The notes beneath the pieces are model-generated. The model saw nothing but the letters and a program-made list of their open reading frames with translations. It was not told the origin of the DNA and searched no databases. A stretch of DNA of 64,000 nt, taken from contig NZ_CP047961.1 of the NCBI RefSeq assembly GCF_014279775.1, forward strand, positions 1,488,001 through 1,552,000. The letters are read 5' to 3'. Made by a program: the position numbers and the translations under genes. Of the stretch, positions 11,127 to 20,316 are shown one piece after another. Numbering within the stretch: position 1 is the first letter of the stretch; every line of letters starts with the position of its first letter. Source of the stretch: Synechococcus sp. PROS-9-1 (GTDB taxonomy: Bacteria > Cyanobacteriota > Cyanobacteriia > PCC-6307 > Cyanobiaceae).

Positions 11127-12301
11127 TCATTTCGGCGCCTAGCGGCTTCGAGAAGGGGAGCCGGCAATTTGAGGGACAACCCCTTCAAAACCGCTTCGCC
11201 CACATCACTGCGATCCAGAGTTCCGGAGGGAAGACCCGCAGCACCGGTCACAAGCAATCGGCCATGTTCACTTTGCTCAAGTGCAAGAACGGCTTTCCAA
11301 AGTGGAGCTGACTCTTGAAGAGAAGGGAGTTCAGCTAGCGGTCGCATGTGCTCCCCAACGGTCTGTCGATCCCAGTACTGAACGGAGAGATCCTTGAGTG
11401 GCTGATCGGTGACGTATCCAATCCAGCGCCCAGACCGGCAAACAAGCACCCAGTCGGGCAGTGGATCAGTCTCAGACTCAGCTCCCCTCAAACGCATTTG
11501 GCTAAGGCTGCGCAAAGTCTGATCAGCTTCCAGCACCCGATAACGCTTGGAGGAAGCAGGGCCTACGTGCAAGTTGATCAAGAGCTGCTGGAGAGCCAGG
11601 GTCTGAGATTGGGACCGCGAGGCTCCCATGCCGAACCAACCCAACATCACAAGCCATAGGCCTGTAAATCCACCACCTCGAAGGAAGATATACACCCCGA
11701 GCATGATCGCGGTCAGCGAGAGAAGCCGCCCCGTGGCCGTAGCGACCTGAACCCCGCGGCGCTGGCTCCCGGTGAATTGCCACACAAGCGCTTTAAGGAT
11801 CAAGCCTCCGTCGAGAGGCAGTCCGGGCAAAAGGTTGAACAAAGCCAAGACCAAATTAAGAGCACCAAGCTGACCAACAAGATTGCCCAGCAAGGGATTG
11901 GCATGGTTTGCAGCCTGCTGGCTGGCCAAAAGCAAACCAGCCAAGACAAAGCTGACCGCTGGACCAGCCGCGGCGACCCGGAAGGATCCCATCGCCGTGG
12001 AACATTCCCGTTCCACGCGAGCAACGCCACCAAGCAAGAAAAGCGTGATGCTGCTCACCTTGACCCCCTCCCTTAGGGCGACAAGCGAATGGCCCAGTTC
12101 GTGCATCAGCACCGAAACAAACAGCAAGAGTGCTGTGGACAAGCCCAACAACCAGCTCAGAACAGGGGAGCTAGACGCTTCTGGAAGAGCCGCAGCCTGT
12201 TGCTGAAAAGCAAGTGTGAACAACACCAAAATGATGAACCAGCTGGGGTGGACCCGAAGCGGAATGCCGCGAATCCGCATCAGCTGCCAGCCATCGCCCA
12301 T
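11036..12301 (-). CDS. Site-2-type zinc metalloprotease (M50), membrane
   Basis: An intramembrane metalloprotease of the SpoIVFB-like M50B group. The zinc site is HELGH at residues 67-71 inside a hydrophobic helix, with the second motif NLLPGLPLDGG at 156-166. Around six membrane segments fill residues 20-235. The C-terminal 190 residues are soluble; in this subfamily that region carries CBS-type domains, and parts (VLEADQTLRSLSQM, then WIGYVTDQPLKDLS) agree with a degenerate CBS pair. Cyanobacterial site-2 proteases release membrane-bound regulators, but no substrate is evident here. Convergent with the acyltransferase gene (91-base overlap) and divergent from trpF. Confidence 0.88.
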   Translation of the reverse strand: MGDGWQLMRIRGIPLRVHPSWFIILVLFTLAFQQQAAALPEASSSPVLSWLLGLSTALLLFVSVLMHELGHSLVALREGVKVSSITLFLLGGVARVERECSTAMGSFRVAAAGPAVSFVLAGLLLASQQAANHANPLLGNLVGQLGALNLVLALFNLLPGLPLDGGLILKALVWQFTGSQRRGVQVATATGRLLSLTAIMLGVYIFLRGGGFTGLWLVMLGWFGMGASRSQSQTLALQQLLINLHVGPASSKRYRVLEADQTLRSLSQMRLRGAESETDPLPDWVLVCRSGRWIGYVTDQPLKDLSVQYWDRQTVGEHMRPLAELPSLQESAPLWKAVLALEQSEHGRLLVTGAAGLPSGTLDRSDVGEAVLKGLSLKLPAPLLEAARRRNDYPFGLPLLQAVTSMRASGLLDETAESLSS

Positions 12302-12375
12302 GGGCTCCTCCGTTGGGCACTGCCGTGGCCCGATCGTCCAATCCTAGAAAGGAACCACTCGAGCTCATCGATCGA

Positions 12376-13059
12376 ATGTCCAACGCGGCTGTCGCTCTGA
12401 AAATCTGTGGGCTCACCGATCGCTCTCAAGCCTGTTCCATCGCTGCCATGGGAGTGCAGGCGATCGGCGTGATCGGCGTGGACAAAACCCCCCGTTTCGT
12501 CGAGGAGCCGCTACGACGTGCCATCTTCACGGAATTGGAAAAGTTGTATCCGCACGTCGAGCGTGTCTGGGTTGTCGCGGATCCCTGCGACTACGCCATA
12601 AAAAGCGCGCTTCAAGCAGAGGGGACACCAACCATCGTTCAACTCCATGGATCGGAAACGCCAGAGCGCTGCCTTCAGCTGAAGCAGCAGCATCCAACGG
12701 TGCGCTGGTGGAAAGCCCTGAGACTACGAACGGAACAAGATCTCAGTGATCTCAGCTCTTTTGAACCCCATATCGACGCCCTATTACTCGATGCCTGGAG
12801 CCCTGATCAACTTGGTGGAACAGGCCATCGTCTGGACCCAAACTGGTTCACCCACTTGCATGACCAGCTCAAACCAAACACCGTCTGGTGGTTGGCTGGA
12901 GGGATCAGCTCCGAATGGGTCCCTGAACTTCTCAGGATTGTGTCGCCCTACGGACTCGACGCCTCAAGCCGTCTTGAAGCGAAACCAGGAGTGAAAGACC
13001 TCAACAAAGTTCGCGCCCTTGTTCAAACCGTTCATGACAACGGACCACTTCGGCAATAA
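12376..13059 (+). CDS. trpF: Phosphoribosylanthranilate isomerase
   Basis: TrpF converts N-(5-phosphoribosyl)anthranilate to CdRP in tryptophan synthesis, in a TIM barrel. Signature elements are ALKICGLTDRSQA at the N-terminus (with the catalytic cysteine in KICG), QLHGSE in the middle, LLLDAW with the catalytic aspartate, and GLDASSRLEAKPGVKD near the end. I chose the ATG at 12376 because the family begins right before the first barrel strand; an in-frame ATG at 12313 would add 21 unconserved residues and leave only 11 bases to the divergent protease gene. Length 227 residues is normal. Confidence 0.94.
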   Translation: MSNAAVALKICGLTDRSQACSIAAMGVQAIGVIGVDKTPRFVEEPLRRAIFTELEKLYPHVERVWVVADPCDYAIKSALQAEGTPTIVQLHGSETPERCLQLKQQHPTVRWWKALRLRTEQDLSDLSSFEPHIDALLLDAWSPDQLGGTGHRLDPNWFTHLHDQLKPNTVWWLAGGISSEWVPELLRIVSPYGLDASSRLEAKPGVKDLNKVRALVQTVHDNGPLRQ

Positions 13060-13084
13060 GTTGCGATCAATTCAAGCGATTTCC

Positions 13085-13582
13085 ATGGCCTATCGGGCTG
13101 CAGCATCTGTATTGCTTCTCTCATGGATCAGTCTTTTACCTGCAGCAACGCAAGCGCAAGGAATGCTTCCAGGGTGTCGCCTCGACGACGGAAGCTTGCA
13201 ATGCGTGCCTGGGTTAACGGCAGATCCTGAACAACAAATCAACGTTCTCAACAAAAAGATCTCAACAGACGTCCAGATGGAAGGGCGGATCACACAAACC
13301 ATCGAAGGACTGAAGAAATTTGTCCTGATCGGAGATGCAAGAGAAGGGCAACTCCTTAAAGCCAAATTTGATCTCCAGGCAGATGAGATCAACAGCATTC
13401 ATATTCACTGGTATCAACGCCAAGGGGATGGGCATTGGAAATTAGTGTCTGATCTCAGCGAAGAAACCTATCGAATTAGCCAAGCTGATCGAGGTGGATC
13501 AGTCATGGCCGTGATGGTTGTTGCAACCAGTAATGGAGATGTGAAGCGGGTGAGCAGCAACGTGATTGGTCCGATTCAATAA
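13085..13582 (+). CDS. Secreted conserved hypothetical protein, 165 residues
   Basis: Function unknown. From the ATG at 13085 the protein starts with a clear signal peptide (AYRAAASVLLLSWISLLPAA, cleavage probably after AQA), followed by a short cysteine-bearing segment (GCRLDDGSLQCVPG, likely a disulfide), and a mature domain rich in beta-strand pattern. An upstream ATG at 13019 would overlap trpF by 41 bases and mask the signal peptide, so I rejected it. Predicted to be in the periplasm. Convergent with folE, 43 bases away. I know of no domain name for it. Confidence 0.65.
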   Translation: MAYRAAASVLLLSWISLLPAATQAQGMLPGCRLDDGSLQCVPGLTADPEQQINVLNKKISTDVQMEGRITQTIEGLKKFVLIGDAREGQLLKAKFDLQADEINSIHIHWYQRQGDGHWKLVSDLSEETYRISQADRGGSVMAVMVVATSNGDVKRVSSNVIGPIQ

Positions 13583-13625
13583 CGCCGATTCCATTGCACT
13601 GACCACCGTCAGCTCAGTCTGAGAA

Positions 13626-14369
13626 TCAGGTGCTGAGCATCGCTTCCTGATGCCGCACCAGCTCAAAGAATTCTTGCTTAAGGCTGGGGTCATGACGGAA
13701 ATCACCACGAACCACTGAATTCACCATGCTGGTTTGCGGTTCCTTTACACCTCTCCACTTCATGCAGTAGTGCTGAGCCTTAATGATGATGCCCAAACCC
13801 TGAGGAGCACACAGCCTCTCAATTTCGTCGGCGAGAATCATCACCGCTTCCTCTTGGATATGTGGCCTTGAGAACACCCAATCAGCCACACGGGTGAACT
13901 TGGAGAGACCAATCACACGCTCACCAGGCTTGATTCCGATCCAGCAGTTCCCCATGATTGGAACAAGGTGGTGGGAGCAAGCAGAGCGAACGCTTATGGG
14001 GCCAACGGTATAAATCTCGTCGAGTTGCTTGACGTTTGGAAAACTCGCAACCTTGGGTTGATGGTTGTAGCGCCCCTTGAACACCTCACGGAGATACATC
14101 CGAGCCACACGCTCTGCCGTCTCAGCAGTGTTGTGATCATTGTCGATGTCAATAACCAGGCTGCGCAGAAGCTCCCTGACACGATCAGCAACCTCGAGCT
14201 CGAGCTCATCAAGCTCACCGGTTTCGATGAAGGCCGCAACGTTGTCATTCGCAAGGAAAGAAATACCCTGATCAACGAGGCGCTGACGGATTCTCTGAGA
14301 AACGGGTTGGACTCCAGCGTTGAGTGAAGTCAAAGTCTCGTTGGAGATGGCAGGAATAGTAGAAGTCAT
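13626..14369 (-). CDS. folE: GTP cyclohydrolase I
   Basis: FolE opens the GTP ring to give dihydroneopterin triphosphate, the first step of folate (and cyanobacterial pterin) synthesis. The zinc ligands are C131 and H134 (ACSHHLVPI) and C202 (QHYCMKWRGV), at the expected spacing. Further family signatures are DHNTAETAERVARMY at 78-92 and GLSKFTRVADW at 154-164. At 247 residues it is a little longer than the bacterial norm because of an N-terminal extension of about 35 residues. It is the last gene of a minus-strand run, 12 bases after the SDR gene. Confidence 0.96.
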   Translation of the reverse strand: MTSTIPAISNETLTSLNAGVQPVSQRIRQRLVDQGISFLANDNVAAFIETGELDELELEVADRVRELLRSLVIDIDNDHNTAETAERVARMYLREVFKGRYNHQPKVASFPNVKQLDEIYTVGPISVRSACSHHLVPIMGNCWIGIKPGERVIGLSKFTRVADWVFSRPHIQEEAVMILADEIERLCAPQGLGIIIKAQHYCMKWRGVKEPQTSMVNSVVRGDFRHDPSLKQEFFELVRHQEAMLST

Positions 14370-14381
14370 GTCAGGGGTGTT

Positions 14382-15089
14382 TCAGAAGGCACCAGTAGCT
14401 GGCATCAGGGTTAGGTCTTCAACGATTTGCGTGGACGGCTGTTGCGCAAGATGAAGAAGCGTAACAGCAACGTGTTCGGCAGGAAGCATGGCACGCCGGT
14501 TGAACGTGCTCTGGACTGTTGGCGAATCCCAAAGTGAGGTATCCACAGCACCGAGGGTGAGCGTGCAGGCGCGGATCCCGTGAGCCCTTTCCTCTTCAGC
14601 GAGACAGCGAGTGAAACTGGCTAAGGCTGCCTTCACTGTGCAATAAGCACCCCAATTCGGGAAAGCATTTCGAGCAGCATGACTGCTGATGTTGATCACC
14701 AGTCCACCTACAGGGCGCATGGCAGGAACCACAGCAGCGCACATTTGAAACACACTGGTGAGGTTGAGCTGCATCAACCAATTCCAGCGATCCAAGGGCA
14801 TCTCAAGTAGCCCTCCTGTCCAAGCAGCACCAGCGTTATTGATCAATACAGATGGTGTAAGCCCCTGACTGAGCAATGTTGCCACCCCTGGAGCAATCTC
14901 CTCAGGCTTGGTGAGATCAACAGCTCCGTAGACGATGCGTTGACCTGTGGATGCCAATTCAGTGGCAAGAGATTGAAGAGAGGCTTCGCTGCGCGACAAA
15001 AGAATGAGATCCCAGCCAGCTTCAGCAAAAGCAAAAGCAGCACTACGACCAATGCCGCGAGATGCTCCGGTAATTAATACAGAGGGCAA
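14382..15089 (-). CDS. Short-chain dehydrogenase/reductase
   Basis: A classical SDR of 235 residues with the dinucleotide-binding TGASRGIG at 7-14, NNAGA at 84-88, the catalytic serine in INISSHAAR, and the catalytic Y149 and K153 in YCTVKAA. The substrate is not evident; the fold is that of 3-oxoacyl-ACP reductases and of pteridine reductases, and the position between accA and folE permits either a lipid or a pterin role. It lies 24 bases downstream of accA and 12 bases upstream of folE on the same strand, so all three are probably in one transcript. Confidence 0.85.
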   Translation of the reverse strand: MPSVLITGASRGIGRSAAFAFAEAGWDLILLSRSEASLQSLATELASTGQRIVYGAVDLTKPEEIAPGVATLLSQGLTPSVLINNAGAAWTGGLLEMPLDRWNWLMQLNLTSVFQMCAAVVPAMRPVGGLVINISSHAARNAFPNWGAYCTVKAALASFTRCLAEEERAHGIRACTLTLGAVDTSLWDSPTVQSTFNRRAMLPAEHVAVTLLHLAQQPSTQIVEDLTLMPATGAF

Positions 15090-15113
15090 TGAGCCTCAGC
15101 GATCTCAGCAATC

Positions 15114-16103
15114 CTAAGAAGCTGAATCAGCATTTGTCGAAGTTGGCTCGATGAAGCGGCCCATCGCCCGAAACTTTCGGTAACGCTGATCCCGTAGTTC
15201 TTGCGGCGGAAGAGCCAAAAGCTCAGACAGATTGCGTTCGAGGGCTTCCCGCAGCGTTGCTCCCGCCTCAAGGGGAGCCCAATTGTTTCCACCCGACGGT
15301 TCCGAAAGCACCTCATCAACCACACCAAGACTGAGTAAGTCTTTGCCAGTGATTCGCAATGCCGCGGCCGCTTCCGGTGCTTTGGCTGCATCACGCCAAA
15401 GGATCGAGGCACAGGCCTCTGGACTCGCCACCGTATAAACGCTGTGTTCAAACATCAGCAGCCGGTCAGCAACACCAATTCCAAGTGCACCACCAGATCC
15501 GCCTTCGCCAATCACCGTGGCAATAATTGGCACTCTCAAGCGGAACATCTCACGGAGGTTGACGGCGATCGCTTCACCCTGGCCTTGTTCTTCAGCCAGC
15601 AAGCCCGCATAAGCACCAGGAGTATCGATAAAAGCAAGAATCGGCAGACCAAAACGATCGGCATGCTCCATTAATCGCAACGCCTTGCGATATCCACCTG
15701 GGGTTGCCATCCCAAAGTTACGAGCCACGTTTTCCTTGGTGTCACGCCCCTTTTGATGGCCCAAAAGCACCACTGAGCGATCACCGATGCGACCGAGGCC
15801 ACCCACCAAAGCCTGATCGTCGCTCCCACGACGATCACCATGGAGCTCAACCCAGTCATCGCAGAACATCTGAATAAAATCCAGAGTGCTCGGACGATGA
15901 GGATGGCGAGCAACCTGAATTTTCTGCGCTGGAGTCAGGTTTTGAAAAATCTCCTCGCGTCTGCGAGCCGCAAGGGTTTCTAGCTGAAGCAACTGCTGGC
16001 TTACATCAACTTCTGAGTCCCTAGCCAACTGGCGGATCTGCTCAATCTGCTGTTCAAGCTCAATCAGGGGCTTTTCAAACTCGAGCAGGGGGCGACGTGC
16101 CAT
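15114..16103 (-). CDS. accA: Acetyl-CoA carboxylase carboxyltransferase subunit alpha
   Basis: AccA, with AccD, forms the carboxyltransferase that moves CO2 from biotin to acetyl-CoA, giving malonyl-CoA for fatty acid synthesis. The 329-residue sequence carries the crotonase-like core: [45 protein letters not shown] and [17 protein letters not shown]. It follows aar by 20 bases on the same strand. The placement of the first committed fatty acid step beside the alkane pathway genes is shared with many cyanobacteria and links precursor supply to alkane production. Confidence 0.97.
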   Translation of the reverse strand: MARRPLLEFEKPLIELEQQIEQIRQLARDSEVDVSQQLLQLETLAARRREEIFQNLTPAQKIQVARHPHRPSTLDFIQMFCDDWVELHGDRRGSDDQALVGGLGRIGDRSVVLLGHQKGRDTKENVARNFGMATPGGYRKALRLMEHADRFGLPILAFIDTPGAYAGLLAEEQGQGEAIAVNLREMFRLRVPIIATVIGEGGSGGALGIGVADRLLMFEHSVYTVASPEACASILWRDAAKAPEAAAALRITGKDLLSLGVVDEVLSEPSGGNNWAPLEAGATLREALERNLSELLALPPQELRDQRYRKFRAMGRFIEPTSTNADSAS

Positions 16104-16123
16104 GAAATCCGGATCTGTGAACG

Positions 16124-17167
16124 TCAGGCAGCGGCAGCCTGAAGCTGCCCCTGAAGGTTGAGAGTGGTGAAACCATGCCGCATCGAGGCAGCACCAATGA
16201 AATCCATTTTTTCAAGGGTGATGTTGTTCCTACCCCAGCTGAAGTTGGTATGACAAGCCTCAAACTCCAGAAGAATCGCCTCAGCAAAGCAAGCAAACAT
16301 CTGGCGCTGGGGCTTCTCCATCTCAGCAATTTCCATCATCGTCCAGCCGATATCTGATGCAAATTCGACAATGCCTCCCTTCAAGACGTGAACGCCACCT
16401 TCGCCTGCAACCCGCGAATCAAGATTTTTGGGGTAGCCGCCATCGATCATCAAGCATGGTTTTTGCAAGCGATCCGCATCAATTTCCAACGTGCGGGGCA
16501 TGCTTGCGACCCAAACCACAACATCAGCCTCTGGGAGCGCTTCATCCAAGCTGAGGATGCGTCCGCCCCCCAGTTCCTCTCGTAGGTCGGTCAGTGGTTG
16601 CTGCTGACGAGCGACCATGAGCAGCTCTTTAATTCCGGTCCTCTGGGTTAACCAGCGACAAACAGCACTACCAATGTCTCCCGTCGCTCCCACCACAGCA
16701 ACTCGAGCCTTACTGAGGTCAATACCAAGCAAAGGAGCATTGATTTCAACCTGTCGACTGATGACCCAAGCCGTATGGGTGTTTCCAGTCGTAAATCGCT
16801 CCCACTCCAGCGTGGTGCTGCGAATGGTTTGATGCTTCAGAAGGTTGAAATTCTCAAAAATAATCGAAGTAAAACCGCCCAGAGCGGTGATGTTGATCCC
16901 TTTCTTCTGAGCAAGCTCCATGGCGTTCAATACCTTGCGCCTAGCCGTTTTAAAGCGGCTCAGCATCTCTGGCACAAAGCACGAGTCGATATAAGCCCCT
17001 TCAATTGTTTTGCCTGTCAGGCTCGTGACTTCCACATGCTCCACCAACTGAGGCGGAGCACTGCACCAAACATCAAGATCACCCTCAGCAATGTGATCGA
17101 AACCCAGCTCTAAAGCTTTACGCCTTGCCGCTTCAAAACTGGTGGAATGTCCGATCAGACCAAACAT
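16124..17167 (-). CDS. aar: Long-chain acyl-ACP reductase (alkane pathway)
   Basis: AAR reduces fatty acyl-ACP (C16/C18) to the fatty aldehyde with NADPH, the first step of cyanobacterial alkane synthesis. The 347-residue protein has the hallmark N-terminus [10 protein letters not shown], the NADPH-binding [14 protein letters not shown] (from residue 160), and C293 in FACFAE, matching the active-site cysteine that forms the acyl-enzyme. It sits between ado (157 bases upstream) and accA (20 bases downstream). Confidence 0.96.
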   Translation of the reverse strand: MFGLIGHSTSFEAARRKALELGFDHIAEGDLDVWCSAPPQLVEHVEVTSLTGKTIEGAYIDSCFVPEMLSRFKTARRKVLNAMELAQKKGINITALGGFTSIIFENFNLLKHQTIRSTTLEWERFTTGNTHTAWVISRQVEINAPLLGIDLSKARVAVVGATGDIGSAVCRWLTQRTGIKELLMVARQQQPLTDLREELGGGRILSLDEALPEADVVVWVASMPRTLEIDADRLQKPCLMIDGGYPKNLDSRVAGEGGVHVLKGGIVEFASDIGWTMMEIAEMEKPQRQMFACFAEAILLEFEACHTNFSWGRNNITLEKMDFIGAASMRHGFTTLNLQGQLQAAAA

Positions 17168-17324
17168 GCGCTGCCGACGGTCGTACTTAAACGTAGGGAT
17201 CTAAACCACATCAACCGATCAGTCGATGGAGTCAGCACCCACCTAAGCACGGGTCGGGTTCATGGTGAACGTAATGGGGCGAAATTGACGCCCACCATCC
17301 CCGACACCATTAGCCGTAACGCAG

Positions 17325-18053
17325 TTAGATAGCCAGTGCTGCTGCCGCCATGCGAGCAATATCGCGGGAGCTAAATCCGATCTCATTCAAAGCTTCCTGG
17401 TAAGCAATCAAAAAATCTTCGATCAGATCTTCTTTTTCCATATGCAAAACAGAAGCATCAGCAGCAACTTGCTCCAGCATTGAGCGAATGAGCGGAAGAT
17501 TCACTTTGTTGGCTTCCATCAACTCATCGCGGCTTGCCTCGAAGTTGGCCTTCAGCCACTCTTGGCCGTAGTTGAGGTGGGTGTACTCATCCTTGACGAC
17601 TCCCTCAGTGATTTTGCGGGCAAAGGGGTCAGCAACAGGGATATAGATGTGATAGGCAGAGATGGCGAAGGCCTCAATCAATAGGGCCTGAATGAGCAGA
17701 CAGGTGACCACCTTCCCCTCTTTCAGAGCCGATTGGAAATTGCCATGCAAAGGAGCAAAAAACTCATGGGCAAAGGGCATATCAGCCACGACGTCCAGAT
17801 TTTTTGCGCAGGCGGTGAAGCCCTTCATGTGCTTCATTTCCATCTTCGCCAACTTGGCGAGTTCCTCAGCCTGATCAGGGATCAGCGTTCCAAGTGAGAG
17901 GTAATTGTCATGAGCTTCCTGCTCACCTTCGATCACGATGGCGTTGATCCGGCTGTATGCGTCTTTGTAAGCATCCGTCGTGAAATCAGGTAGCTCTGCC
18001 AAACCCTGCTGTTCGTCGAGCACAGCGACTGCTGTGGAGTCAAGGGTTGGCAT
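17325..18053 (-). CDS. ado: Aldehyde-deformylating oxygenase (alkane synthase)
   Basis: ADO is a ferritin-like di-iron enzyme that converts fatty aldehydes to alkanes (mainly pentadecane and heptadecane) plus formate. Metal-ligand motifs are [10 protein letters not shown] near residue 43, [10 protein letters not shown] near 70, [10 protein letters not shown] and [10 protein letters not shown]. Picocyanobacterial enzymes were the ones used to define this activity. I set the start at the ATG at 18053, which gives 242 residues, the family length; a longer frame from 18107 adds 18 unlikely residues. Its upstream neighbour, a creatininase-like gene, lies 71 bases away on the same strand. Confidence 0.96.
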   Translation of the reverse strand: MPTLDSTAVAVLDEQQGLAELPDFTTDAYKDAYSRINAIVIEGEQEAHDNYLSLGTLIPDQAEELAKLAKMEMKHMKGFTACAKNLDVVADMPFAHEFFAPLHGNFQSALKEGKVVTCLLIQALLIEAFAISAYHIYIPVADPFARKITEGVVKDEYTHLNYGQEWLKANFEASRDELMEANKVNLPLIRSMLEQVAADASVLHMEKEDLIEDFLIAYQEALNEIGFSSRDIARMAAAALAI

Positions 18054-18124
18054 GATTCTCTTCCGGTTATCAGCAATGTTCACGACTGTAACCAGTGTTT
18101 TCCTCAACAGACGTGCTCAAAGGG

Positions 18125-18970
18125 TCAGTTGACAACCGCAACAGGCTGAGAAGGGGGCCAATCACTGGCCAACAAACTGCCGAAGAGGTTCACCCAATGG
18201 CTCACAAGGCAAGATTCCAATGCTTCACCACATTCGGCGCTGGAGGCACGTGAATCACCGATCACTCCACTGCTACTTAGGTCACTCGTTAACCAAGCCG
18301 TAGGAGCCGCTCCTTCAAGACTCCAGCCAGGCGGAGGAGTAGCGAGAGAGGAGGGCTGGCGATGATCACCATCGACAGGCCGTGCCTCCCCCACCAACTG
18401 CGGCTCAAGAGCAAGCATCAAACTTGTCTCAGCCTGAGCAGCATGCAATCCGCCCCGTAGCTCATCCCCAGGGATCAACGCATCCAAACCGGGAACACCA
18501 CTCCACAAGAAGCAGGGAAGAATCGCCATCGATGGCGCTTGAGCACGCAGTTCCCTAGCCGCAGCCTGCAGCAATCCAATCTGTCCCCCATGGGCGTTGA
18601 ACAGCACCAAGCGCTTCACCCCTTGAGCAGATAACTGGGTGCCCACCTCGATGATCAGCTGAGTCAACAATCCCGAGGACAAGCTCAAAGTTCCAGGAAA
18701 GCCTGAATGCTCTGGAGAGAACCCGATGGATTGTGAGGGAAGACTCCAAATCGGGGCGTTTGGCGCGAGCTCTGACAGCACAGAGGACAGAATCCGCTCA
18801 GAAAACAAGGTGTCTGTGGCAAGTGGGAGATGGGGGCCATGTTGTTCAAAAGCTCCCATCGGCCAAACCACGGTGGAACGGGATTGCTGCAAGGCCTTCT
18901 CCGCCTCTGGCCAACTCAGCCTGTCCAAGCGCCGTGTCGTTGAAAGACCCAAGTGAGCTTGTGCAGTCAT
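18125..18970 (-). CDS. Creatininase family amidohydrolase
   Basis: A member of the creatinine amidohydrolase fold, whose proteins hydrolyse cyclic or formylated amides with a two-metal centre. Metal-binding motifs are FEQHGPHLPLATDT at about 41-54 and NAHGGQIG at about 129-136, plus a glutamate-rich end of the domain (GLHAAQAETSLML). Related proteins include MftE-like peptidases and FAPy deformylases (ArfB), so the substrate cannot be read from the sequence. 281 residues. First gene of the ado-aar-accA run; the divergent S1-like gene starts about 57 bases away. Confidence 0.85.
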   Translation of the reverse strand: MTAQAHLGLSTTRRLDRLSWPEAEKALQQSRSTVVWPMGAFEQHGPHLPLATDTLFSERILSSVLSELAPNAPIWSLPSQSIGFSPEHSGFPGTLSLSSGLLTQLIIEVGTQLSAQGVKRLVLFNAHGGQIGLLQAAARELRAQAPSMAILPCFLWSGVPGLDALIPGDELRGGLHAAQAETSLMLALEPQLVGEARPVDGDHRQPSSLATPPPGWSLEGAAPTAWLTSDLSSSGVIGDSRASSAECGEALESCLVSHWVNLFGSLLASDWPPSQPVAVVN

Positions 18971-19026
18971 GAGCCGACAGGCCTCCCATTTCCTGCCAGA
19001 CTGGCTTATCGAGGATATTGAGACCC

Positions 19027-20316
19027 ATGGCGGGATCAGAAAGCCAACATTCCCTAGACAGCAAGGGACAAATCCCGGCAGCGCAGCCGCCGCGCAAACC
19101 GTTGCAGGTCATGCATATCAGCCGCAAAGACGAACAGGACCGCCTCCATCGTGAGGCGGAAGAAGCACGGGCGGCCGCAGACGCGGCGATGGCACGGGCA
19201 GTTGAATTAGAGCAGGCTGCGCAAAGAGCTCAGAACACAACGGCTAGACCTCCAACAGCCCCAGCCACGACGGCTAAGCCATCGGCAGTTGACGACGACG
19301 ATGCTCGCTTTGGGACCGACGAGCTCAGTGGCATGAGCATGGCCGATCTACTCGGCCCATCCGATTCGAAGAGAAAGTCTTCGACGTCCAGTTCAGGTCC
19401 TGCCCAAACCTCAACTCGAAGCGTGGACGACTTTGACTTTGATGAAGGTGCTTTCTTAGCCGCCCTCGACGCCAACGAACCTGTGGGCACCACAGGGGAA
19501 GTGGTGACGGGAACAGTGATCGGGATGGAAAGCGATGGTGTTTATGTCGACATCGGCGGCAAAGCTCCTGGGTTTATGCCCAAGAGCGAATGTGGTCTCG
19601 GAGTGATCACCAACCTGAAGGAAAGATTCCCCAAGGGGCTCGAAATTGAAGTCTTGGTGACGCGCGAACAAAATGCTGATGGGATGGTCACCATCAGCTG
19701 CCGCGCGCTCGCCTTACGTCAGAGCTGGGACAAGGTGAAACAGCTTGAGAAAGAGGGCAGGGTCTCTCAAGTCAAAGTCACCGGTTTCAACCGTGGTGGT
19801 GTGACCTGCGATTTAGAAGGATTACGAGGCTTTATCCCCCGTTCGCAATTGCAGGACGGTGAAAACCATGAAGCTTTGGTGGGCAAAACCTTGGGTGTGG
19901 CCTTCCTCGAGGTCAATTCTGAAACGCGAAAATTGGTCCTTTCTGAGAAGAGAGCAGCCACTGCCGCTCGGTTCACAGAACTAGAGATTGGACAATTGGT
20001 GGAAGGTCATGTGGCGGCCATCAAGCCCTATGGACTGTTCGTGGATCTCGGAGGGATCAGCGGACTTCTGCATCAATCAGCGATTACCGGAGGCAGCATG
20101 CGGTCGATGCGTGAAATTTTTGATCAAGGCGACGCTGTAAAAGCGTTAATTACGGATTTAGATCCTGGTCGCGGTCGAATCGCCCTAAATACCGCAATGC
20201 TGGAAGGACAGCCTGGTGAATTACTTGTCGATAAAGACAAAGTGATGGCAGAAGCAACCGATCGAGCCAATAGGGCTCGTAACGTCTTGAAGCAACAGGA
20301 ACAATCAGCTGGATGA
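19027..20316 (+). CDS. S1 domain RNA-binding protein (ribosomal protein S1 homologue)
   Basis: It contains three S1 (OB-fold) RNA-binding domains: TGEVVTGTVIGMESDGVYVD (about 160-230), VSQVKVTGFNRGGVTCDL (about 245-315) and IGQLVEGHVAAIKPYGLFVD (about 325-395). Cyanobacteria carry two S1-type proteins; this one resembles the second (Rps1b/Nbp1-like) form rather than the main S1. The first 150 residues are not S1: a charged helix (DRLHREAEEARAAADAAMAR) followed by acidic and Ser/Thr/Pro-rich linker. I chose the ATG at 19027; an ATG three codons earlier is possible. It overlaps the Tab2-like gene by ATGA, so translation is likely coupled. Confidence 0.88.
   Translation: MAGSESQHSLDSKGQIPAAQPPRKPLQVMHISRKDEQDRLHREAEEARAAADAAMARAVELEQAAQRAQNTTARPPTAPATTAKPSAVDDDDARFGTDELSGMSMADLLGPSDSKRKSSTSSSGPAQTSTRSVDDFDFDEGAFLAALDANEPVGTTGEVVTGTVIGMESDGVYVDIGGKAPGFMPKSECGLGVITNLKERFPKGLEIEVLVTREQNADGMVTISCRALALRQSWDKVKQLEKEGRVSQVKVTGFNRGGVTCDLEGLRGFIPRSQLQDGENHEALVGKTLGVAFLEVNSETRKLVLSEKRAATAARFTELEIGQLVEGHVAAIKPYGLFVDLGGISGLLHQSAITGGSMRSMREIFDQGDAVKALITDLDPGRGRIALNTAMLEGQPGELLVDKDKVMAEATDRANRARNVLKQQEQSAG

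Noticed and set aside
17168-17324. Possible tRNA or small RNA in the aar-ado spacer
   Set aside because: No cloverleaf or TTCGA-type T-loop, and no stable hairpin with T-run found by eye.
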